This document shows, one piece after another, positions 36,005-43,482 of a DNA stretch of 64,000 nt. The DNA is from Fusobacterium_C necrophorum_A (lineage in GTDB: Bacteria; Fusobacteriota; Fusobacteriia; Fusobacteriales; Fusobacteriaceae): NCBI RefSeq assembly GCF_004134945.1, contig NZ_SBAP01000003.1, positions 61,798 through 125,797 on the forward strand, read 5' to 3'. Numbering within the stretch: the first letter of the stretch is position 1; each line of letters begins with the position of its first letter. The position numbers and the translations under genes were made by a program. Below the pieces are notes generated by a model. That model was not told where the DNA came from, searched no databases, and was given only the letters and a program-made list of their open reading frames with translations.

Positions 36005-36026
36005 ATATGATAACTCTAAGAATTGA

Positions 36027-36066
36027 AAAAGTCAATGAATATTTTTGAAAATATTCATTGACTTTT
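36027..36066. repeat. Perfect 19-bp inverted repeat, putative operator 2
   Basis: Left arm 36027-36045 and right arm 36048-36066 are exact complements around a 2-bp spacer. The core CAATGAATA...TATTCATTG shares the TGAATA half-site with the 35977 dyad. There is no T tract after it, so an operator is more likely than a terminator. Confidence 0.6.
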
Positions 36067-36160
36067 ACCCAATAGAAAGAGAATACTTTATACAAGCGTA
36101 TATAAAAACTCTGTAAATTTTAAATCTCTAAACCTCTTTTGAGAACTCTTCATCAAGCAT

Positions 36161-36913
36161 TTGATAAAGAATCCTAAAACTGATATTGAAATCCCATATA
36201 AAGTGAACGATAAAGTAAAAATTATGAGTGAAGAAAATATAACAAAGGCACTCTTTAAATTGGGAATGCCAATGGTTATAAGTATGTTGGTGATGGCATT
36301 ATATAATGTCGTGGATACATACTTTGTATCCGGGTTAGGGAAACAGTCAGTAGCGGCTGTATCTGTTGCGTTTCCTATTTCCTTAATATTTTCTGGAATA
36401 GGTTTAACTTTCGGTGCGGGAGCAAGTTCCTATATTTCTCGTTTGTTAGAAGGAAAAAACAAGAAGGAAGCGGATGTTGTTGCAACTTTAATATCTCAAT
36501 TGGTAACAGGTTTAATATATCTGTTTTATTTCAAAGGTGGGAAAAGTTTTCTTGAGATAAAGCTAAGCAATTTTAAGCCTATATCTGCTATCTATAAAGA
36601 AATACTAAAAGTAGGAATTTCTATGTTTCTATTACAGATTTTTTCAAGTATATCTATCAGCAAAATATCTTCATCTTCATCTGCATCATTATATGGAGAA
36701 GAAGCAATTGCAGCCATGGGAATAGTTCTCAGGATTGTTACATTAGGAACAAAGGATATCCTAAAATATGAACTGTTTCAGAAACGGTTTCTGGTAAATT
36801 TATTAAGAAAGACATTTCCAGTTGTTCTCCTTGATTCTTCAATAGCAGGTGTCCATAAGAGTTTTCAGGCAAAGAAAAAGAAGCCTTATCAGCTTCTCTT
36901 ATCTTCATTTTAG
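36161..36913 (+). pseudogene. Deleted MATE-family gene
   Basis: Residues ~20-130 are a good MATE N terminus (ALFKLGMPMVISMLVMALYN, VDTYFVSGLG, ISRLLEGKNKKEADVV). After LISQ the frame jumps to a region resembling helices 6-8 of the family (KPISAIYKEILKVGISMF, AIAAMGIVLRIVTLG), then runs into an unrelated basic tail of about 55 residues that looks like an accidental reading of other DNA. At 250 residues against about 450, most of the transporter is missing, and the VTLGT junction lacks the GQGxQP loop. It is divergent from tetR and may once have been controlled by the palindromes at 35977-36066. A likely start within the frame is the ATG at 36222. Confidence 0.7.
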
Positions 36914-37161
36914 TATTTTCTTTTAGTTTCCACTATCTCCTTGATAGTCATTCTGAAATCATCGCCTTGTACTGCGGATTGTTCTCGCCAGTAATCAAAC
37001 TTGGCACAGGCTATCGCTTCAAGATTGATACTTCGTTGACTTCTAAAATCGTATCTCTGATTGTTTCTGACAACTTTTAGGAGCTTCAGGCATTCCGCTT
37101 CACTTTCCAAAATACCTTGTTTTACAAGCTCCAAAGTGTTATGAAAATCATTGATTCGCAT
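36910..37161 (-). pseudogene. Truncated mobile-element (ICE-type) accessory gene
   Basis: 83 codons from a very good RBS (AGAAGGAGGTAAAA). MRINDFHNTLELVKQ, NNQRYDFRSQ and ACAKFDYWRE resemble the N terminus of large Firmicute ICE proteins (antirestriction/LtrC-like) as I remember them. After YWRE the sequence no longer fits, and it stops soon after. It overlaps the end of the broken MATE frame. The same minus strand remains open in another frame downstream (to about 36770), perhaps more of the same gene. Family call is weak. Confidence 0.4.
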
Positions 37162-37189
37162 TTTTACCTCCTTCTTTTTCTAAAACAAA

Positions 37190-37221
37190 AAAGGTGCTTA
37201 GATTTTACTCTAATCACCTTT
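37190..37221 (-). terminator. Intrinsic terminator, minus strand
   Basis: AAAGGTG (37190-37196) pairs with CACCTTT (37215-37221) and TTAGA with TCTAA inside, one mismatch, 6-nt loop; six T follow on the minus strand. It ends just before the RBS of the truncated gene at 37161, insulating it from upstream. Confidence 0.65.
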
Positions 37222-37351
37222 AAATTCTGTGTATTGCAACTTACTGCAACTTAAATTTTCAGTTGTTCATTCTCACAATCCTCTATTTGATAGGACTTTC
37301 CATACTATCTTTGAATAATACTTCTCTTTTTTCAACTTACCGCAACTTAAA

Positions 37352-37546
37352 TCAAGCCCAAAAAGGAATGTATTTCATATATCTTGGAACAGTATTCTCA
37401 TCCACCGGTTTGATGAATTTAGCTTCTAAGGTGTCTTTGATAATTCTTGAAGCTTTATATTTATCTTTTTCATCGATACCAAATAGTTCTCTGACAGAAT
37501 TGTTGCTAATTACCTCTCCATTTACATATAAAAAACAAGTTTGCAT
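37352..37546 (-). pseudogene. C-terminal fragment of an AlbA_2-type ATP-binding regulator
   Basis: 64 codons: RELFGIDEKDKYKASRIIKD, then LEAKFIKPVD and the ending RYMKYIPFWA, which I recognise as the usual C terminus of AlbA_2-domain transcriptional regulators. Upstream the frame closes after about ten codons, so the AlbA_2 and ATPase domains are gone. It differs from the C terminus of the intact copy at 39713-41128, so it comes from a second subfamily. Confidence 0.55.
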
Positions 37547-37580
37547 ATAGCAAGCTCTTACCCTTAATCATAATATAATT

Positions 37581-38612
37581 TTATCTATTTGCTTCTTCAG
37601 CAATTTCTGTATATTCTTTTAGTTTTCTTTGTAATAGGCTCTTATCTATGAGCTTCAATTTATATTCAGATACCATTGTAGGCGAAAGACTTCTGCTTAA
37701 TGCGAACTCTACTACTTCATCGTCTTTTGATGCACAGAGGATTACTCCTACACTTGGATTTTCAGTTTTTTTCTTCACTTCTCTATCCAACACTTCCAAG
37801 TACAGATTCATTTTACCAATATATTCTGGCTTAAATTCCCCAATTTTAAGTTCAAAAGCTACTAAGCAGGACAATCCTCTATGATAAAATAACAAATCAA
37901 TATAGTAATCATGGTTTCCAACCTGTACTCTGTACTCATTACCTATAAAGGAAAAGTCTTTTCCAATTTCTAAGATAAAATTCTTCAAATTTTCAAGAAT
38001 TGACTTCTGAAATTCTGTTTCATTTCTGATCTTAGGAGCATCAAGGAATTCCAATACATAGCTATCCATAAATAGATTATGCGTTTCTTGTTTTGCTCTC
38101 TGTATTGCAGGTAAATTACCTTCCTTTGAAAGCATATAGCGTTCATAGTATCCGCTATCCATCTGTCTTACCAACTCTCGATGAGTTAATTTTTCCTTAA
38201 TTGCTAAATTAATATAAAATTCTCTCTCTTCTCTACTTTTAGCTCCGGACATTATTTTCAAATGATTAGACCAACTCAATTGTGTCAACAGCGTTGACAC
38301 TTTTTCATCATCTTTGTACAGTTCATAAAATTGCTTCATTCTGTAAAGTCCTCTGCGATTAAAGCCCTTTAATTCAGGATAGTTAGTGGAGAAAAATTCG
38401 GCTACATTATCAACAAATCCGGATCCATAAGATGCTTCCTTAGTTTTTTCACTAATATATTTTCCTATCTCTTGATACATTAAGACAAGCTCTTCATTAA
38501 CTTTTCTATATGCACGATCTTTTGCATTTTCTACAATCCTAACAATTTCTTCAAAAGGATTGTTATTTTTCTCTACATCTATATTTTGTAAAGAATTCTT
38601 TTCTTTATCCAT
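37581..38612 (-). CDS. DUF1016/YhcG-type PDDEXK nuclease
   Basis: 343 residues. The N-terminal DUF1016 domain (YQEIGKYISEKTKEASYGSGFV, LSWSNHLKIMSGAKSREEREFY) binds DNA or partners; the C-terminal PDDEXK fold has YYIDLLFYHRGLSCLVAFELKIGEFKPEY, in which the Asp and the ELK triad are the nuclease residues. Such proteins occur with restriction-modification and mobile elements and are tied to DNA integrity functions. RBS AGGAGGAG is strong. It starts 34 bp after the AbrB-like remnant. It looks intact. Confidence 0.82.
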   Translation of the reverse strand: MDKEKNSLQNIDVEKNNNPFEEIVRIVENAKDRAYRKVNEELVLMYQEIGKYISEKTKEASYGSGFVDNVAEFFSTNYPELKGFNRRGLYRMKQFYELYKDDEKVSTLLTQLSWSNHLKIMSGAKSREEREFYINLAIKEKLTHRELVRQMDSGYYERYMLSKEGNLPAIQRAKQETHNLFMDSYVLEFLDAPKIRNETEFQKSILENLKNFILEIGKDFSFIGNEYRVQVGNHDYYIDLLFYHRGLSCLVAFELKIGEFKPEYIGKMNLYLEVLDREVKKKTENPSVGVILCASKDDEVVEFALSRSLSPTMVSEYKLKLIDKSLLQRKLKEYTEIAEEANR

Positions 38613-38645
38613 AAGCTCCTCCTATCGGTATCTGACATCCAGAAT

Positions 38646-38823
38646 TTATTTCCTACCCTGTATATTATCCTCCATGAAAGTCTTTGAATTAACAATTTGA
38701 ATATTTCCTTTAAGAATAACAAAATTTACATAATCTCCATTTTCAACTTCTAATATGTCTCTACTTCTCTTTAGAAAAGTAACTTATCTTTTACAAACAA
38801 TCCTATCTTTTCCATTACCTTTG
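38646..38823 (-). pseudogene. Decayed AbrB/SpoVT-like small DNA-binding gene
   Basis: One minus frame, with a stop inside it, gives GNGKDRIV and then RSRDILEVENGDYVNF followed by VILKGNIQIVNSKTF, resembling swapped-hairpin AbrB/MazE-type regulators. No intact start is present and an in-frame TAA lies near 38783. It ends just upstream of the DUF1016 nuclease gene. A chance resemblance is possible. Confidence 0.4.
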
Positions 38824-39008
38824 ACTTCATAAAATGGAATTCATCAATAAATTTCATATCATCATAGCCTTAACCACTTTCATTCAACAGATAATGTATA
38901 TAAAGCTCTTTAAAATACAAGATTTCACTCTATGTATAAGTTCATACTCCATATGCTCATCGTTGTCCAAACTTATTAACGATACCCTATTGAGAATCGA
39001 CAATTACC

Positions 39009-39662
39009 TTATCTATATTCAGATTTCAAGAATGAAACTTTATTCTTTTTCATTGTGCCCCACTCACCGGTTAGTTTTCCTAAACATTCATATACAAATA
39101 GCCAATATTGATCCATTTCACCTTTTTGTTCCAATTCTTTTGCATATTTTTTCAATTGTTTTACCTCTGATTTTAGATTATTCTTTTTGCAATAAATGAA
39201 TACCATTAACATCAATATACAATCTTGAGAACTTTTAATGATTTCAACATCAATACTGTCAATTTTAGAGTTTGAGTCAATGGCATATAACAAAGCAAAT
39301 GAGCATGCTTCATAGTTGTTTTTTTGAATATATTTTTCATAGATCATATTTGCATATTTTTGGATTTGATTAGCATCTACTTTATACTTCTCAAAAATAT
39401 ATTTACCTAATATCGGTACTAAATACGGATACAATAATGATAAAGACACAATGGACTTAACTAAATATTCCTGTGCATTTTTTGTCAAGTTGACATCTCT
39501 AAGTGCTTTTACCGCATATAATACTACCGAATTATTATCGGAATTTTCTGAAACCAATTTTATTATAAAATCTATAAACGCTTGAATTTCTCTATAATCT
39601 ATATAATCCTTGAATTTTTGAAATGTAGCTATGTGATTTTGTATTTTATTTCTGACATAAAA
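39009..39662 (-). pseudogene. C-terminal remnant, probably of an AbiA/DRT-like reverse transcriptase
   Basis: The minus frame is open from 39662, but an in-frame TGA closes it upstream, so at most 217 residues remain. The first ATG-type start gives 182. The text is all-helical: EYLVKSIVSLSLLYPYLVPIL, ACSFALLYAI, DCILMLMVFIY, DQYWLFVYECL, and WGTMKKNKVSFL near the end. That sequence of motifs is what I recall from the HEPN-like C terminus of abortive-infection reverse transcriptases. No polymerase motif (YADD) remains; the 50 bp upstream run into the AlbA_2 gene. The gene appears to have been truncated when neighbouring DNA was inserted. Confidence 0.45.
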
Positions 39663-39712
39663 TCATAATAAGTTTTCAATTTTTCAGACCTCCAATTCTC
39701 CACTCATCAAAT

Positions 39713-41128
39713 TTAATCCACTTCCCAATGTCCATTTTTTCCCTTCCCCACATATTTAACATTGGAAATAGATTTTATATATCTTGTAATTGTTTTCTCA
39801 CTAACGCCCAATGTTTCAGCCATATATTTACGACTTACCCGATGATCTTTCTTTATCATTCTTACAATCACATTTCTAATTTCTTCAGGAGACATTCGAG
39901 AGACATCTTGAGGGACATTTCGAGGGACATTCTCTCCCCCCACCTTCTGCGTTGCTATCTTCTTTAGAGGAATAATCGTTCTAAATATATCTCCCTCCTC
40001 AAATAACGGGTTTTGTCCTGAATAAAGTTGTGTGTATTTGTAAGTATTTCTCATTCCTGAGCCAAGTTCATCCGCAAGACCTATTTCTCTGAAAATTTTA
40101 GATATAGCAGGATTTTTAGGAAAAGGCTCAAACTTTTGTAAATCTAATACTCCCATTCCATGAGCTAAGTTACTATTTTCAATCGTAATCTTCTCATCAT
40201 CAATAATCATTTTTGCAGGGAAGCCACTTGAATAATCTCTGTGTGCTAATGTATTTGATATAATTTCTCTAAGTATTCTATCTCTTGCATTGACATTGAC
40301 AATTCCGTCTAAAACAAATAAATCATTCAAATGCTTCTGTCCAAATTCTATAAGCCTATCATAGCTGTCAATCAGATTTGTTATGACAACATCTCTATCG
40401 TCATATCTATCCTTATTTTCAACCCTGAATATTGCATCCGTTTTGTGTTGCGGAAGAACAGACATAATAGAGTTATCTTTTCCAAATAATAGAATAGCAG
40501 CTAATGTAATTCCTTCACGCTTTGTTTCCGGATCTGTCAAAATCAAATTAGCACTTCGTAAGAGCTCTTCATCACTCATATTTTCCCAAACATGATTTTT
40601 ATTTCGGGAGACAGCCATATTCTTTGCTTTAGCAATAACAGAAGCATCAAGAAAATCAATATCAAGATTCGGATATACTTTATTTACAAAATAACTACCC
40701 TGTTTTCTTGCATATAGCTTATATACAAGTTCTGAATGATCTGTGATATTGATATCTCCTTCATAAGACCTATCCCAAATTCTTCCATTATGTCTGCATA
40801 CCTGATACCCCTCCGGCACTCTAATATAAATTACTTTTTTCTCATCAACCTCAAAGACTTCTGGAAGTAAATAAAGTGGTGGATATATTTTTTGCGGATT
40901 ATTGCACGCAGTAGTAAATTCCTTAATCACTTTATCTACTTTATCTTTACTAACACCAACAATCTCTCTTTTGTCATTTACACCAAGTAAAATATGTCCT
41001 CCGTTTCTATTGTTAAAAGAGCATACTGTATCAAAGACATCTTTGGTTAGAGCATTCTTAGATTCCTTAAATTCAACATCTATCTTTTCTCCATTTTGAA
41101 TGAAATGCTTTATCACTTTAGAATTCAT
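39713..41128 (-). CDS. AlbA_2-domain ATP-binding transcriptional regulator
   Basis: 471 residues. AlbA_2 domain: EKIDVEFKESKNALTKDVFDTVCSFNNRNGGHILLGV (residues ~14-50, the VEFK and GG motifs bind DNA). The HATPase-like C-terminal half has RDRILREIISNTLAHRDYS, IENSNLAHG and GSGMRNTYKYTQLY. A winged helix ends the protein (VSRKYMAETLGVSEKTITRYIKSI). Such proteins are common on mobile elements, often as regulators of defence loci; targets are unknown. The short Pro-Gln/Val repeat ENVPRNVPQDV joins ATPase and wing. RBS GGGAGGGTAG. Three partial relatives lie elsewhere in the island. Confidence 0.85.
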   Translation of the reverse strand: MNSKVIKHFIQNGEKIDVEFKESKNALTKDVFDTVCSFNNRNGGHILLGVNDKREIVGVSKDKVDKVIKEFTTACNNPQKIYPPLYLLPEVFEVDEKKVIYIRVPEGYQVCRHNGRIWDRSYEGDINITDHSELVYKLYARKQGSYFVNKVYPNLDIDFLDASVIAKAKNMAVSRNKNHVWENMSDEELLRSANLILTDPETKREGITLAAILLFGKDNSIMSVLPQHKTDAIFRVENKDRYDDRDVVITNLIDSYDRLIEFGQKHLNDLFVLDGIVNVNARDRILREIISNTLAHRDYSSGFPAKMIIDDEKITIENSNLAHGMGVLDLQKFEPFPKNPAISKIFREIGLADELGSGMRNTYKYTQLYSGQNPLFEEGDIFRTIIPLKKIATQKVGGENVPRNVPQDVSRMSPEEIRNVIVRMIKKDHRVSRKYMAETLGVSEKTITRYIKSISNVKYVGKGKNGHWEVD

Positions 41129-41164
41129 ATCTACCCTCCCATATCCACTAAAAACCGTCTTTGA

Positions 41165-41463
41165 TCATCTTAAAATATTTCAACACATCTAAAATAGCTT
41201 CTTCCTTTTCAATTTGGACTGTGAAACTTTCTGATTCTCGTTCTTTGAAATATTATAGTGTTTCCTAACTTCCAAACAATGCTTTCTCTTCACCTGAAGT
41301 GTCGATACTTTGAAACAATACTTTTCAAGCACATAATTTTGAATTTGTTCATAAGTATTTCTACTCCCAGCGCTTGTTAATCCATTTCATTAATTAAACT
41401 TCCATACTAATGTGTCATTTTTAATCTGATTTAGAAAGCAACACCACACACTCCACATGTGAA
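41165..41463 (-). repeat. Decayed second copy of the rlmD 3' end, with exact 30-bp core
   Basis: This stretch aligns with the rlmD 3' end (45680-45992) in the same orientation. 41434-41463 is identical to 45963-45992 over 30 bp (codes SHVECVVLLS), and long blocks further on are also similar (for example ATTTTGAATTTGTT and CACATCTAAAATAGCTTCTT-like sequence). The minus frame has stops and frameshifts; the last codons read IEKEEAILDVLKYFKM, as in rlmD's EKEEAIKDAFRYF. It fits a displaced gene end left by integration into rlmD. Confidence 0.75.
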
Positions 41464-41524
41464 CTTTTGTCCAAACTTCCACATATAAACATCAACATAA
41501 AATATATCTATGAGGATTATTTTC

Positions 41525-41720
41525 CTATTTTATTGCAAACCATCTTCTATCACGTTTTGTTCCGATTCTTTCGATGATTTTTTCATTTTGTAAGAAATAA
41601 ATGTTCGCTCTATGGTTCTTTTTGTTAAACCAATTTAAATTGCACGCTCATCTGAAGTGGAAGCTGAATCTTCAATAAGTAAAGAAACAACTTTCTTTAC
41701 AGATTTGTTCAAACCAACAT
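41525..41720 (-). pseudogene. Vestigial winged-helix C terminus of an AlbA_2-type protein
   Basis: Minus strand: NVGLNKSVKKVVSLLIED, a stop, IGLTKRTIERTF, and after a frameshift LQNEKIIERIGTKRDRRWFAIK followed by TAG at 41525-41527. This is the winged-helix ending of another AlbA_2-type regulator, broken by at least one stop and one shift. It lies immediately downstream of gajB. Confidence 0.6.
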
Positions 41721-41722
41721 TT

Positions 41723-43468
41723 TTATTTAGCTTTATTATCTAAATATTCATTAAATGTATAAATATTTTCTGATCCAACTATATCGATTAGAAAATTTCT
41801 AAAAGTGGAATTAAGAGGTATTGAAACAAATAAAAATAATCTTTTCTTTGGTCTTGAGCAGCATACATAAAACAAATTTCTATTTCGTTCATATGATGCC
41901 TCTTTACCTACTGGTATTGGAACTTTCCCAGTTATCATAGGTGCATAAGTCTCAAATTGGTATTGGTTCCATCCTTTACTGATAACGAAGACAACATTAT
42001 CGTATTCTTCGCCCTTAACACCATGTTCTGTCGAAAACTCTGATTCAGGGTACAGAAATTCAATTGCCGCCTTAAATTGACTGTAATCTAAATCTAAAAC
42101 ATCCCGGATTGTTGCATCCAATCCATAGATTGTATCAGGAGCATCAAAATATAGATGGTAGTATCTATCAACCAATGATGGAATAGGTACCAACTTTGTC
42201 TCTAAGATAGTGTTGATAACATCAATGGCTCTGCCATTACGGGCTTTCTTTAGCTGCGACTCAAACTCTTTCCATTTCATCTTCTCAGCTTTTTTCGTGA
42301 TAGGATATCGTCTGATTCCAAGCGTATCAAACAGAAGTTGCATATTTGATGTGCTGAGTGCTTCATATATCGGTTCGACGGTATTCATGAAGAATAGCAA
42401 AAATGGATCTTGTTTATCTCGGAGTCCATCATCAATAATGGCTAATAGGCGCTCATATCCTTGCTGTGTGGCAAGAACCTTATGAGTAATCATCAAAATT
42501 TTGATATTTTCATCCTTTGACGCGTTTTTCTTGATGTGTTCTGAAAGCTGGAACAGTCTGGATTTCAATTCTTCTATGGGGAGATCGTCTTTGAATGTAC
42601 GTTCTGTTCGACGTTCTCCAGAAAAATCATCGCAAGTCACAACAACTACTTCACCTTCAAAATTATCTATTGCAGATTGTTGTGGTAAATCTGGGCGAAT
42701 ATCATTTAATAGCTTCACAATTCTGGGAGCTGATCTAAAGTTTGAACCCTTTTTGATTTCCTGAAGATTGCTGTGCTCTATCGCACCGCAAGCGTTGTTG
42801 GTCTGGTAAATAGTTTGCCATGCATCTCCGAAAAAGCCAAATTGTGGGCCTACTCCTTCTGCAATAAAAAAGTTTATAAAACGTGTGATAATCGGTTTGT
42901 AGGAATCTTGGTATTCATCAATTAAAATCAACGGGTAATTGTCAGAGAAAACACGGCGAAATTTTGCATTATCCAGCAGAGTACAAAAAAGTTTCAAAAC
43001 ATCATTATGGTGCAAGTAATGAACTCCTTGGGATACATAACTGTGTCCTAAAGTATAACGAATCTCTAACACCTTGCTGAAGTCCGTTTCCGTCGTTGTT
43101 AATGACGCATCGTTCTCGATAATGCTAATAAGGGTACTTTGATACTGCTTGATTGCATTCCAAGCAAATGAATGGATTGTCGACGGAAGAATAAATGAAT
43201 CTTGGGATAAGCGCTGCGAAATCACATCAACAGCTGCATTTGTATATGTAATACATATTACATTCTGCTTTTTTCGGCGATAATCATTCCACTTATTTGC
43301 TTGAATCCATTCGATTACACGGTTTAGTGAGTAGGTTTTTCCAGAACCAGCGCCTGCCTCCACGCGGAAGCTACGCCCAGCCTTGAGTGCAGAAATTATT
43401 TGTTCGTCGACTTTGTCTGCTTCCGCCTTAGCTATGTTATAATTTAAACATCCATAATTCTTAGACAA
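41723..43468 (-). CDS. gajB: Gabija helicase component (UvrD/Rep family)
   Basis: 581 residues, superfamily 1 helicase: GAGSGKT (residues 39-45), ITYTNAAVDVIS, LILIDEYQDSY (motif II), a late motif VKGEEYDNVVFVISKGW and RNLFYVCCSRPKKRL. It lies 14 bp after an OLD-family nuclease gene, which is the defining arrangement of the Gabija anti-phage system: GajA cuts DNA when nucleotide pools fall, and GajB is its helicase/ATPase partner. The start is a TTG at 43468, 9 bases after AGGAGG. It is longer than the classical GajB of about 490 residues. Codon use is more GC-rich than its neighbours, suggesting transfer. Confidence 0.82.
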   Translation of the reverse strand: MSKNYGCLNYNIAKAEADKVDEQIISALKAGRSFRVEAGAGSGKTYSLNRVIEWIQANKWNDYRRKKQNVICITYTNAAVDVISQRLSQDSFILPSTIHSFAWNAIKQYQSTLISIIENDASLTTTETDFSKVLEIRYTLGHSYVSQGVHYLHHNDVLKLFCTLLDNAKFRRVFSDNYPLILIDEYQDSYKPIITRFINFFIAEGVGPQFGFFGDAWQTIYQTNNACGAIEHSNLQEIKKGSNFRSAPRIVKLLNDIRPDLPQQSAIDNFEGEVVVVTCDDFSGERRTERTFKDDLPIEELKSRLFQLSEHIKKNASKDENIKILMITHKVLATQQGYERLLAIIDDGLRDKQDPFLLFFMNTVEPIYEALSTSNMQLLFDTLGIRRYPITKKAEKMKWKEFESQLKKARNGRAIDVINTILETKLVPIPSLVDRYYHLYFDAPDTIYGLDATIRDVLDLDYSQFKAAIEFLYPESEFSTEHGVKGEEYDNVVFVISKGWNQYQFETYAPMITGKVPIPVGKEASYERNRNLFYVCCSRPKKRLFLFVSIPLNSTFRNFLIDIVGSENIYTFNEYLDNKAK

Positions 43469-43482
43469 TTCTCAACACCTCC

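Noticed and set aside
37263..37550. 95-codon plus-strand frame
   Set aside because: It is the complement of the AlbA_2 C-terminal remnant, which reads sensibly on the minus strand (ending KYIPFWA).
38834..39199. 121-codon plus-strand frame
   Set aside because: It is antisense to the reverse-transcriptase remnant, with no RBS; the minus strand carries the better signal.
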